64,000 nt of DNA, taken from the NCBI RefSeq assembly GCF_034092375.1, contig NZ_CP139302.1, positions 1,178,001-1,242,000 on the forward strand, in the 5' to 3' direction. The stretch comes from Prochlorococcus sp. MIT 1300 (lineage in GTDB: Bacteria > Cyanobacteriota > Cyanobacteriia > PCC-6307 > Cyanobiaceae). Shown piece by piece: positions 8,154 through 19,213 of the stretch. The notes beneath the pieces are model-generated. The model saw nothing but the letters and a program-made list of their open reading frames with translations. It made no database searches and had not been told where the DNA came from. The position numbers were made by a program, and so were the translations under genes. How positions within the stretch are numbered: the stretch's first letter is position 1; each line of letters opens with the position of its first letter.

Positions 8154-10760
8154 ATGCTGAGTGCCTATCGCGAACTGGCTGCCGAGCGTAATGCTCTAGG
8201 GATACCAGCCCTTCCTCTCTCTGCCGAGCAAACTCAGGAGCTTACGGAATTACTTGAAAATCCCCCAGCTGGTGAGGACAAAACTCTTTTACATTTGTTG
8301 CAAGAACGGATTCCACCAGGTGTAGACGAAGCTGCATACGTAAAAGCCACATGGCTCAGCTCAGTTGCACAGAGAAGCACTATTTCACCTTTGGTTTCAC
8401 CCTTAGACGCAACTCATTTATTAGGCACCATGGTAGGTGGTTATAACGTTTCGGCTTTACTTGAACTACTCTCCAACAAAGATGAAGCAATAGCAAATAA
8501 TGCCGCAAAAGAGTTAAGTCAAATCCTGCTGGTATATGACGCAGTTAATGATGTATTGGAGCTGGCAAAAACCAATCCTTTTGCAAAAAAAGTAATTACT
8601 AGCTGGGCTGATGGAGAATGGTTTACCTCAAAAGCATCGTTGCCACAAGAAATTACAGTAACTATTTTTAAAGTTACTGGAGAAACAAATACTGATGATT
8701 TATCTCCCGCAACTCATGCCACCACAAGACCAGACATCCCATTACATGCCTTAGCAATGCTCGAAACTAGAGACCCTAGTGCTCTTGCAACTATATACGA
8801 AAACAAGAAGAAAGGTCATCCAATTGCATATGTTGGTGATGTAGTGGGTACAGGAAGTTCGCGGAAATCAGCTATAAATTCTGTCCTATGGCATATAGGA
8901 AATGACATCCCGTATGTGCCAAATAAACGTGCAGGTGGAATAATTTTAGGAGGAAAAATTGCACCGATATTTTTTAATACTGCAGAGGACTCTGGCACCC
9001 TTCCAATCGAATGTGATGTCAGCCAACTTGAAACTGGAGATGTAATTAAGATCTACCCATATGAAGGAGTTATTAAAAAGGCAGAAATTGAGACGTCTAA
9101 TTACTCCGATCAACCATTAACAAAGTTTGAGCTCAAACCAGCCACAATTCACGACGAAGTACAGGCAGGAGGCCGCATTCCATTAATGATTGGAAGAGCA
9201 TTAACCGACAAAGTCAGGAAAAAGCTGGGGCTAGAGCCATCCAATCTCTTCATACGGCCAAGTGAGAAATTAGAAACCCACCATGGTTTTACCCAAGCCC
9301 AAAAAATGGTCGGTAGAGCTTGTGGCCTTATTGGAGTAACTCCAGGAACAAGCTGTGAACCTGTCATGACAACTGTTGGGAGCCAAGACACAACAGGTCC
9401 GATGACTAGAGATGAAATGAAGGAGCTGGCTTGCCTTGGCTTCTCAGCAGACCTAGTAATGCAAAGCTTTTGCCATACAGCCGCTTATCCAAAGCCAATA
9501 GATCTAAAAACTCAAAAAGAATTACCTGATTTTTTCTCAGAACGCGGAGGAGTAGCTCTTCGTCCAGGAGACGGAATTATTCATAGCTGGTTAAATCGAA
9601 TGCTTCTCCCAGATACTGTAGGAACAGGTGGCGATAGTCACACTCGGTTCCCACTCGGCATCTCATTCCCAGGTGGCTCAGGAATAGTAGCCTTTGCAGC
9701 AGCTATTGGCTCAATGCCTTTAGACATGCCTGAGTCGGTATTAGTGAGATTCAAAGGCTCACTGCAATCAGGAATAACCCTAAGAGACATAGTCAATGCA
9801 ATCCCTTGGGTCGCAATTCAACAAGGACTCTTAACCATAGAAAAATCAAACAAAATCAATGTATTTAATGGAAAAATTATGGAAATAGAAGGATTGCCAG
9901 ATTTAAAGCTAGAACAAGCTTTTGAACTAACAGATGCTAGTGCAGAAAGATCATGTGCTGGTTGTTCTATCAAGCTCTCTGAAGAAACGGTCGCAGAATA
10001 TTTGAAAAGCAATGTGGCTTTAATGCAAAATATGATTTTCCGTGGCTACCAGGATGCTCGTACCCTGCGACGACGAATTGAAGAAATGCAAAACTGGCTA
10101 AAAGAGCCAAAGCTTTTGAGTGCAGACCCAGACGCAACATATGCGGAAATCTTAAACATCGACCTAAGTGAAATTAAAGAGCCTGTTTTGGCATGTCCCA
10201 ATGATCCTGACAATGTAAAGCTACTCAGCGAAGTAGCTAATGAATCTATTCAAGAAGTTTTTATAGGGTCTTGCATGACGAACATTGGGCACTACAGGGC
10301 TGCTGCAAAAATCCTTGAAGGAGAAGGCAGAATTAAAACTAGATTATGGGTTTGCCCACCTACTCGTATGGACGAAGAAATACTCAAAAAAGAAGGATTT
10401 TACGAGATTTTTGAAGCTGCTGGTAGTCGCATGGAAATGCCTGGATGTTCACTTTGCATGGGAAACCAGGCACGAGTAGAAGACAACACTACTGTCTTCT
10501 CTACGAGTACACGCAACTTCAATAATCGACTAGGTAAAGGCGCTCAAGTCTATTTAGGGAGTGCAGAATTAGCTGCCGTCTGTGCACTACTAGGCAAAAT
10601 CCCGACCACTGCAGAATACCTTGCAATTGCAGGGGAAAAAATTACTCCTTATGCAAAAGATTTATACCGATATCTCAACTTTGATCAAATTTCAGGGTTT
10701 GAAGAAGAAAGTCGAGCAACTAACAAAGCAAATGAACAAGCTCTTTCCTCAAGCAAATAA
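8154..10760 (+). CDS. acnB: Aconitate hydratase B
   Basis: AcnB isomerises citrate to isocitrate through a [4Fe-4S] cluster and feeds 2-oxoglutarate production for nitrogen assimilation in an incomplete TCA cycle. The 868-residue length and the HEAT-like N-domain (residues 1-160) preceding the swivel domain identify the B type. Cluster ligands lie in ERSCAGCSIKLSE and in EMPGCSLCMGNQ near the C-terminus; the active-site GTGGDSHTRFPLG is intact. The ATG start follows a 129-nt divergent promoter region shared with aroG. The ClC gene begins 3 nt after the stop. Confidence 0.95.
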   Translation: MLSAYRELAAERNALGIPALPLSAEQTQELTELLENPPAGEDKTLLHLLQERIPPGVDEAAYVKATWLSSVAQRSTISPLVSPLDATHLLGTMVGGYNVSALLELLSNKDEAIANNAAKELSQILLVYDAVNDVLELAKTNPFAKKVITSWADGEWFTSKASLPQEITVTIFKVTGETNTDDLSPATHATTRPDIPLHALAMLETRDPSALATIYENKKKGHPIAYVGDVVGTGSSRKSAINSVLWHIGNDIPYVPNKRAGGIILGGKIAPIFFNTAEDSGTLPIECDVSQLETGDVIKIYPYEGVIKKAEIETSNYSDQPLTKFELKPATIHDEVQAGGRIPLMIGRALTDKVRKKLGLEPSNLFIRPSEKLETHHGFTQAQKMVGRACGLIGVTPGTSCEPVMTTVGSQDTTGPMTRDEMKELACLGFSADLVMQSFCHTAAYPKPIDLKTQKELPDFFSERGGVALRPGDGIIHSWLNRMLLPDTVGTGGDSHTRFPLGISFPGGSGIVAFAAAIGSMPLDMPESVLVRFKGSLQSGITLRDIVNAIPWVAIQQGLLTIEKSNKINVFNGKIMEIEGLPDLKLEQAFELTDASAERSCAGCSIKLSEETVAEYLKSNVALMQNMIFRGYQDARTLRRRIEEMQNWLKEPKLLSADPDATYAEILNIDLSEIKEPVLACPNDPDNVKLLSEVANESIQEVFIGSCMTNIGHYRAAAKILEGEGRIKTRLWVCPPTRMDEEILKKEGFYEIFEAAGSRMEMPGCSLCMGNQARVEDNTTVFSTSTRNFNNRLGKGAQVYLGSAELAAVCALLGKIPTTAEYLAIAGEKITPYAKDLYRYLNFDQISGFEEESRATNKANEQALSSSK

Positions 10761-10763
10761 CAA

Positions 10764-12116
10764 GTGACCTTTACTAAAGCCATCAATTCAGAAGAACAAA
10801 TCAACTCCAGTCGAAGTATTCGTCGACTTTTAAAACAAAGATGGTTTGTAGTTGTTTTAACTTTAATACTCACCGGTCTTGGAGCAGCCTTAACAGGGGT
10901 GCTATTCAAAGCAGGGATACATTTTTTAGAAGACTGGAGACTGAAACTTCGAGAGGATCTGCCAACTTGGTTTTTGTTGCCATCCTTAGGAGCGTTAGGG
11001 GGACTTGTTTCAGCGTTACTCATTTCACGACTAGCTCCAGCAGCAGGAGGCTCAGGAGTTACTCACATCATGGGTTATCTCAGACACAAAGCAGTGCCAA
11101 TGGGACTACGAGTTGGGGTTATTAAATTAATTGCAGGAATCATTGCAATAGGTAGTGGATTCCCCTTGGGACCAGAAGGTCCTGCCGTGCAAATGGGGGG
11201 ATCAGTTGCATGGAAAATGGCACAGATTCTGAAAGCACCTAGACCCTTTCGCAGGGTAATTGTTGCAGCAGGAGGGGGCGCAGGTATTGCGGCAGTTTTC
11301 AGTGCACCTATAGGTGGATTTATTTACGCAATCGAAGAACTACTTAACTCAGCCAGACCAGTGATTCTGCTACTGGTTGTAGTTACCACTTTCTGGGCAG
11401 ATACCTGGGCTGATATTTTACAAAGTTTCGGGTTGGATCCAACAGCAGGTGGCTTCAATAGCAGTGTTGGATTTCAACTAGTACGAAAATACAACACAGA
11501 TATTGCTTTTTTTCCTATCGATCTTGCTTACTTAATTGCCCTGGGTGTAATTATTGGCATCCTGGCAGAATTGTACAGCCGTTATGTTCTGACAATGCAG
11601 CGTAAAGGGAATCAATTATTCCAAAACCGGCTTGTCCTTCGCATGGTTCTTAGTGGTTTTTTGCTAGGTATTATTTATGCATCTTTAAGTGACTCATTTC
11701 ATGACATCAGTTCTCTACAATATGAAATAGCCACTGGAAATCTAGGCATACGTAAAGCATTAGAAATATTCACGGTACTTTTTATAACTACTGGCTTGGC
11801 CGCAGCCTCAGGCGCTCCTGGTGGATTGTTCTACCCAATGCTTACCTTAGGAGGAGCAATAGGCCTGGCTTGTGGAGATTGGCTACAAGGGATAACAAAC
11901 TATGTTCCGAGCACCTATGTTTTTGCGGGTATGGGAGCTTTTGTTGCTGGGTGCTCTAGGACACCTATCACAGCTATGTTCCTAGCATTTGCATTAACAA
12001 AAGATCTTCTGATTCTTAAGCCTATTTTAGTAGCATGTATCACCAGTTTTTTAATTGCTCGTATATTTAATGAACACTCTATTTATGAACGTCAACTAAA
12101 CATGGAAATCACATGA
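10764..12116 (+). CDS. ClC-family chloride channel or H+/Cl- antiporter
   Basis: A 450-residue membrane protein with the ClC signature segments: GGSGVTH (about 95-101), GSGFPLGPEGP (130-140) containing the gating glutamate at about 138, and the late GAPGGLFYPMLTLGG that lines the ion path. The acidic pair in YAIEELL (about 190) is where antiporters place the internal proton glutamate. No cytoplasmic CBS domains follow. The GTG start is 3 nt after acnB, so they probably form one transcript. Chloride transport is inferred from the family; anion selectivity and exchange mode are not decided by the sequence. Confidence 0.9.
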   Translation: MTFTKAINSEEQINSSRSIRRLLKQRWFVVVLTLILTGLGAALTGVLFKAGIHFLEDWRLKLREDLPTWFLLPSLGALGGLVSALLISRLAPAAGGSGVTHIMGYLRHKAVPMGLRVGVIKLIAGIIAIGSGFPLGPEGPAVQMGGSVAWKMAQILKAPRPFRRVIVAAGGGAGIAAVFSAPIGGFIYAIEELLNSARPVILLLVVVTTFWADTWADILQSFGLDPTAGGFNSSVGFQLVRKYNTDIAFFPIDLAYLIALGVIIGILAELYSRYVLTMQRKGNQLFQNRLVLRMVLSGFLLGIIYASLSDSFHDISSLQYEIATGNLGIRKALEIFTVLFITTGLAAASGAPGGLFYPMLTLGGAIGLACGDWLQGITNYVPSTYVFAGMGAFVAGCSRTPITAMFLAFALTKDLLILKPILVACITSFLIARIFNEHSIYERQLNMEIT

Positions 12117-12187
12117 AAATTTCAGCAGGCCATTTATTTTCCTCTCTGCATATTTCCCTTAACTTACAACCACTTGCATAATTAACT

Positions 12188-13831
12188 CTGAATAACGAAA
12201 TACTACTCTTTAACCCAGCTTTACCAAGGGGTGATGCGCTTAAAGCAGTGCTGGCCTTCCCTAGTACATATGAAGTTGGAATAACTAGCTTGGGTTACCA
12301 AATCATCTGGTCTACCCTTGCTCAACGTGAAGATATTCATATAAAGCGTTTGTTTACTGATCAAGGAGATCAGCCGCATCAAAAATGCGATTTATTTGGA
12401 CTCTCACTGAGCTGGGAATTAGACGGACCAGTGCTTCTGGATCTATTGGAAAAAAGTCGAATACCTCTATGGAGCTTTCAGCGAAAAGAAAATGACCCAA
12501 TAGTTTTTGGCGGCGGGCCAGTTCTTACTGCAAACCCAGAGCCATTGGCTCCTTTTTTCGATGTAATTCTCCTAGGAGATGGTGAAGAGCTCCTCCCTAA
12601 TTTCATCGAAACTTGTAAAAAGATACGGGGAGAAAAGCGGTTCAAGCAACTTCAAGCTTTAGCAACTATTCCAGGCATTTACGTTCCAAGCCTCTATGAA
12701 CCTCAATTTTCGTCGGACGGCAACTTTCTAGGAGTTATTCCTATTGATCCAACAATCCCTTCATCAATCTCAAAGCAAACATGGAAAAGCAACACGCTCA
12801 GTCATTCAACAGTCATTACTCCTGATTCAGCCTGGCCAAATATTCACATGATTGAAGTGGTAAGAAGTTGTCCGGAATTATGTCGTTTTTGCCTGGCCAG
12901 CTACTTAACCCTACCTTTTCGCACTTCATCTCTAAACAATGGGCTATTACCCGCTCTCGAAAAAGGGCTCAAAGTGACTAAACGCATAGGGCTGCTAGGT
13001 GCATCTGTGACACAGCATCCAGAGTTTCCAGAGTTAATGCAATGGCTGAATAAAGAAAAATTTAATGATATTCACTTAAGTGTTAGCTCTGTTCGAGCTT
13101 CAACAGTAAACACTCAACTAACGAATATTTTGGCCAAGAGAGGAAGCAAATCAATAACCATTGCGATAGAAAGTGGCAGTGAACGTATTCGCAAGGTGAT
13201 TAATAAAAAACTATTGGAAGAAGAAATATATAGTGCTGCCCGATATACACTTGAAGGAGGTCTTAAAGCACTCAAACTATATGGAATGGTTGGACTGCCT
13301 AGCGAAGAAGAAGAAGACGTAGATAAAACAGCCGAATTATTAATAAACTTAAAGAAAGCTGTTCCTCAACTTCGTCTAAAACTAGGTGTAAGCACTTTCG
13401 TACCTAAAGCTCATACTCCATTTCAATGGGACGGAATAAACAAAGATGCGGCAAAAAGACTGAAATATCTCAACAAAAAACTCAAGCCAAAAGGAATTGA
13501 TATAAGACCAGAAAGTTATAGGCTAAGCGTTATCCAAACTTTATTATCTCGTAGTGATAGACGATTGGCTCCTGTAATAGCAAGAATGAGATGCGGTGAA
13601 AATAGTTTGAGTGCCTGGAAAAAAACTTATAATGAAGTCAGAAATCAAGATTTATATTCAGCCTCACAACCGACCCTCAGGCCTCTCCCTCCACCACCTC
13701 CTTGGGAAGAAGTAGTACATAAAAGGTGGGATGAATGCAACGTATTGCCTTGGAATCATATTAAGGGTCCTTTGGGGATAGACCGCTTACTAGAACATCG
13801 CCATTTGGCTTTAGAGAACAATGGTGATTAG
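12188..13831 (+). CDS. B12-binding-type radical SAM protein
   Basis: The N-terminal half (FGLSLSWELDGP, IVFGGGPVLTANPEPLAPFFDVILLGDGEE) resembles the cobalamin-binding Rossmann domain of B12-radical SAM proteins. The cluster motif CPELCRFC provides the three Cys of CxxxCxxC, followed by GLLGASVTQHPEF and the barrel. The substrate is unknown. The first ATG/GTG/TTG is GTG 12248, but the frame stays open upstream with plausible sequence (LLFNPALPRGDALKAVLAFP) to a CTG at 12188, three codons after a TAA; I take that as the probable start. It converges on and overlaps the ictB-like gene by 71 nt. Confidence 0.8.
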   Translation: MNNEILLFNPALPRGDALKAVLAFPSTYEVGITSLGYQIIWSTLAQREDIHIKRLFTDQGDQPHQKCDLFGLSLSWELDGPVLLDLLEKSRIPLWSFQRKENDPIVFGGGPVLTANPEPLAPFFDVILLGDGEELLPNFIETCKKIRGEKRFKQLQALATIPGIYVPSLYEPQFSSDGNFLGVIPIDPTIPSSISKQTWKSNTLSHSTVITPDSAWPNIHMIEVVRSCPELCRFCLASYLTLPFRTSSLNNGLLPALEKGLKVTKRIGLLGASVTQHPEFPELMQWLNKEKFNDIHLSVSSVRASTVNTQLTNILAKRGSKSITIAIESGSERIRKVINKKLLEEEIYSAARYTLEGGLKALKLYGMVGLPSEEEEDVDKTAELLINLKKAVPQLRLKLGVSTFVPKAHTPFQWDGINKDAAKRLKYLNKKLKPKGIDIRPESYRLSVIQTLLSRSDRRLAPVIARMRCGENSLSAWKKTYNEVRNQDLYSASQPTLRPLPPPPPWEEVVHKRWDECNVLPWNHIKGPLGIDRLLEHRHLALENNGD

Positions 13832-15116
13832 CTTGCTCTTGACGGATTGAACAACGCAATCCTGCTAACAAAATCCAACCAGCCAGATTTAACCTGCTAT
13901 CAAAAAAAGGCATATCTGTCGCATGCATAACGACAACAATAAAACTCGCAGCCCACCAAGCTCTATCAAAAAGAAGAATGTTGGTTGCATAATTTCTACT
14001 CATCCCACCTTTCAACATGCCTCGATATAAAGCTGTAATAAGTAAAGACAAAACACAACAAACAACTAATAAAGAAACAAGTAGACCATAACTAACAGCT
14101 AATTCCAAAGGAAGATTATGAGCATGACCATGCCATTGGCCTGTACGAATAGGATATAAAACAGAAAAAGCCGCTGCTCCCCAGCCAAGCCAAGGACGCT
14201 CTAAACAAAGTTGAATCGCAATGCCCCATTGACTTAAACGCGTAGAAGCCAAAGCTCTCTGGGTGTATCTCATATCGTTTAATCGAGACCAAATAGACTC
14301 AGGAACGAATTCGCGCGCCCATTGCTGTAAAAGAAAAGGTACTCCAGGTAAAGCTGCTAAAACGACTGGAAGCAAGAAAAAGCCCAAACAAGGCAACAAC
14401 CAAGGCCATGAGATTGGGCCAACTACAAAAGGAATTGCAAGCATTAGACCTCCCCAAGCATTTCGTGAATCGGTCAAAGTAATCGCCGCAACAATCGAAA
14501 TAGCCAAGAAAAATACCACAAATCGCTGATACCTAGACAAGCCAAATTGCATTAGAGCAGCTAAAGAAAAAGGCCACACCAAGGCCAACCAAGCGCCAGC
14601 AATATTTGCATAATCAAAGAGACCTGAAAGACGGCCTAATGGCTCCCCTCCAGGTGCAATAAACCAAATGACTAGCCCACCAAATAATTCCCAAGGGCCT
14701 TCCCAACCCCACCAAAGTTGCCCAAACCCTGTCAACACAACTGGAACAGTGCCTGCTAAAAACAACAACGCGCTACGCATTCGTGAGTTGCCATCCAATA
14801 GATAGGGCTGAAAAGCCCAAAAAGCCCAAAAGAATGGCAGCCAGTTCCACAAACCTATCCATGCCAACCATCCTGAATAAGCCCCAATACAACTCAAAAT
14901 CATCAAAATCGCTGCGATCAAAAATGGCCAATTCCAAGGATCTTTGATAAAAGATTCAGTTCTTTTAAAGCTCCCAAATCCCAAGGCAAAAACTAAAAAT
15001 AAGCCAGATAAAGCAGCACTAGAAGGTAGAAAGAATAAACCCAATTGAAAAGCCACCCATCCCCTTTGATTTGCCAAAACAGGTCGTGAATTCAATACCC
15101 AAGAAAAGCAACTCAT
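13761..15116 (-). CDS. IctB/O-antigen ligase-like membrane protein
   Basis: A 451-residue protein with about ten hydrophobic helices, rich in Trp. The central loop with DSRNAWGGL (about 215-223) and the periplasmic stretch with GHAHNLPLELAVSYG are characteristic of the Wzy_C (O-antigen ligase) family. The cyanobacterial branch is annotated as IctB, once proposed to take part in bicarbonate accumulation; that role is disputed. Its start codon overlaps the purU stop by 4 nt, so both are translated from one mRNA. The C-terminal 23 codons lie antisense to the end of the radical SAM gene. Confidence 0.8.
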   Translation of the reverse strand: MSCFSWVLNSRPVLANQRGWVAFQLGLFFLPSSAALSGLFLVFALGFGSFKRTESFIKDPWNWPFLIAAILMILSCIGAYSGWLAWIGLWNWLPFFWAFWAFQPYLLDGNSRMRSALLFLAGTVPVVLTGFGQLWWGWEGPWELFGGLVIWFIAPGGEPLGRLSGLFDYANIAGAWLALVWPFSLAALMQFGLSRYQRFVVFFLAISIVAAITLTDSRNAWGGLMLAIPFVVGPISWPWLLPCLGFFLLPVVLAALPGVPFLLQQWAREFVPESIWSRLNDMRYTQRALASTRLSQWGIAIQLCLERPWLGWGAAAFSVLYPIRTGQWHGHAHNLPLELAVSYGLLVSLLVVCCVLSLLITALYRGMLKGGMSRNYATNILLFDRAWWAASFIVVVMHATDMPFFDSRLNLAGWILLAGLRCSIRQEQANHHCSLKPNGDVLVSGLSPKDP

Positions 15117-15970
15117 GCGAAAACAGCAGTGCGTCCTCGATAAACCATTACCTGACGCCGCAAATGCAACCTCAAAGCTCTCGCCAAGGCAAGGCGCTCA
15201 AGATCCCTTCCCTTGCGGATTAGATCATCTACTTCATCGCGATGACTCACATTTGCAACTGTCTGTTCAATAATCGGTCCCGCATCAAGATCTTCAGTTA
15301 CATAATGCGCAGTAGCACCAATCAACTTCACGCCCCGTTGCCAAGCTTGATGATAAGGCTTAGAACCTATAAAGGCCGGCAAAAAAGAATGATGAATGTT
15401 GATAACTGTTGAAAATCTTTCCAAGAAGTTACTACTAAGAATTTGCATGTATTTAGCTAATACAACGACTTCAATCTGATGATTATCTAATAATTCAAGC
15501 ATATGTTCTTCTGCATCCTTTTTACTGGAAGGCGATGAGGGAACAAACTCAAAATCAACACCAAAATCTTGACATAATGACCTTAATTTATTGTGATTTG
15601 AAATAACTAAAGGAACGATCATAGGCAGTTCCCCACTACGAAACCGCCAAAGCAAGTCCAAGAGACAATGATCCTGTTTACTAGCAAAAATCGCCACTTT
15701 CGTAAGTTCATCAGAAAAATGCAATATTGCTTTACCTCCCAATTTTTTAGCAAGAGCTTCAATGGAAGCGGCCATGCAGTCTCTTTTCAATGAAAAGCCA
15801 TCTAAATCCCATTCAATCCGACTTAAAAAAAGTCCTGCACCAAAATCGGTGTGATGATCAGCATGACGTATATTTCCACCCTTCTCCGCAACCCAACCAG
15901 ATAAATCACGAACCAATCCTGGTCGATCGGGACAAATTAGCTGCAAAATGACACTTACGTTAGAAGTCAC
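15113..15970 (-). CDS. purU: Formyltetrahydrofolate deformylase
   Basis: PurU hydrolyses 10-formyl-tetrahydrofolate to formate and THF, balancing one-carbon pools and supplying formate to PurT. An N-terminal ACT domain (ILQLICPDRPGLVRDLSGWV, residues about 8-27) is followed by the formyltransferase domain. That domain has NIHHSFLPAF and GATAHYVTEDLDAGPIIEQ, which hold the catalytic His and Asp. Length 285, as usual. The start is GTG. purT lies in this same window (25.8 kb), so the producer and consumer of formate are both present. Confidence 0.93.
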   Translation of the reverse strand: MTSNVSVILQLICPDRPGLVRDLSGWVAEKGGNIRHADHHTDFGAGLFLSRIEWDLDGFSLKRDCMAASIEALAKKLGGKAILHFSDELTKVAIFASKQDHCLLDLLWRFRSGELPMIVPLVISNHNKLRSLCQDFGVDFEFVPSSPSSKKDAEEHMLELLDNHQIEVVVLAKYMQILSSNFLERFSTVINIHHSFLPAFIGSKPYHQAWQRGVKLIGATAHYVTEDLDAGPIIEQTVANVSHRDEVDDLIRKGRDLERLALARALRLHLRRQVMVYRGRTAVFA

Positions 15971-16068
15971 GACCTAGAAATTGAGAGGTTAGAGATTGAC
16001 TTGGATATGGATTGAAAAATAGCCATACTTAGCAGGTGCTTCCAATACATCCTTAATTAAATCCTCCC

Positions 16069-17151
16069 CTGACTAAAAACATTGCAATAATCGGCGGCGG
16101 CGCTGTGGGCTCAGGAACGGCTTGGCACCTTGCATCCTATGGGCATCAGGTCTACTTAATTGATCCACACCTAAATCATCCGTTATCCCGAGATGGTCCC
16201 TTAAATGGCTCCAAAGCCTCTCTAGGAATTCTTATGGGATATATGTTCCGCCGCTCTAGTGGCAGAGCATGGCACTTAAGAAACGAAAGTATGAGGCTCT
16301 GGCCGGATTGGATCAAAAGGCTAAAAACTCAACAATACGCATTAAAACTTAATCACCCAATTATACAACTTGCGGCCACTGAGCAAGAAGCCATCGCAAT
16401 GAAAGAGCTGAGTGAAAAAAAATCAAATTATGGAATAAAGTTTCTACAACCAAATGAAATAATTAGTTGTCCTATACCCTGGCCTAAAAATAATCTAGGA
16501 GCAATGATTTCTAAAAAGGATGGCCAGTTAGACCCTCTCCTTTTACAAAAATGTCTGCGATTGGCTATCAAGACAAAAAACGTCATTCAAGAGAGTTCAT
16601 ATGTTATATCGCTCGAAAGAAAGCCCAAAAAATTTTGCTCATGTTGGCAATTGAATCTTACAAATGGCAAGAAAATCATCGCTGATATAGTAGTTATATG
16701 TAGTGCCATGGGAACTTCGAAGCTCATCGAGCCACTTGGCTATAAACGCAACCTTGAACCAGCCTTAGGGCAAGCTATCCTAGTTGAAATAAATGCTAAA
16801 GAGAAAGATTGGTCTGGTTGGCCTGCTGTTTTAATGAGCAAGGGTGTAAATCTCATTCCTCAAAATCATCAGCAAATCTTATTAGGTGCAACTTTAGAGT
16901 TTGCAGAACACCCAAGCGTAAACGACCTTAGGAAGATGGTAGCCCTAGGAGGTGATGCACCATTTTGGTTGCGAGAGGGGAGAATTAAAGAAAATTGGTA
17001 TGGAATACGTAGTCGCCCAACCCAAGAACCAGCACCAATTTTAGAAACTTTAGAACCAGGGCTAATTCTTGCAAGCGCACACTATAGAAATGGGATTTTA
17101 CTAACCCCAGCAACTGCAGAATGGGTAAAAAGAACAATTGATGGCTATTAA
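16069..17151 (+). CDS. FAD-dependent amino-acid oxidase-like oxidoreductase
   Basis: A DAO-family flavoprotein related to glycine/D-amino-acid oxidases (ThiO-like). The dinucleotide-binding motif IAIIGGGAVGSGTAWHLA lies at the N-terminus, and the C-terminal YGIRSRPTQEPAPI and SAHYRNGILLTPATAEWV form the substrate/FAD cap typical of ThiO-like enzymes. The first ATG/GTG/TTG (GTG 16105) would delete the GGG of the FAD motif. The frame remains open to CTG 16069 (giving LTKNIAIIGGG), only four codons after a TAA at 16054-16056, so initiation at CTG, or at ATT 16081, is likely. The substrate is unproven. It converges with dnaK. Confidence 0.8.
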   Translation: MTKNIAIIGGGAVGSGTAWHLASYGHQVYLIDPHLNHPLSRDGPLNGSKASLGILMGYMFRRSSGRAWHLRNESMRLWPDWIKRLKTQQYALKLNHPIIQLAATEQEAIAMKELSEKKSNYGIKFLQPNEIISCPIPWPKNNLGAMISKKDGQLDPLLLQKCLRLAIKTKNVIQESSYVISLERKPKKFCSCWQLNLTNGKKIIADIVVICSAMGTSKLIEPLGYKRNLEPALGQAILVEINAKEKDWSGWPAVLMSKGVNLIPQNHQQILLGATLEFAEHPSVNDLRKMVALGGDAPFWLREGRIKENWYGIRSRPTQEPAPILETLEPGLILASAHYRNGILLTPATAEWVKRTIDGY

Positions 17152-17179
17152 ACCAATCAAAAGATTAATCTATTAAAAG

Positions 17180-19096
<1,917 letters not shown>

Positions 19097-19183
19097 CTAC
19101 CTCAACAAATTTCTAACTTGAACATGTGCATCCTCCTCAGTGAAAGCACTTTGAGGCGAGGTGTGGTTCCCGAACAGCTGGCT

Positions 19184-19196
19184 GATCAGACTGATC
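19184..19196. repeat. Perfect inverted repeat between dnaK and aroE
   Basis: GATCAG-a-CTGATC forms a 13-nt perfect inverted repeat in the 123-nt divergent spacer between dnaK and aroE, 18 nt before the aroE ATG. It could be a protein operator or chance. It does not match CIRCE. Confidence 0.3.
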
Positions 19197-19213
19197 TCTG
19201 AAAAGATAAGAAC

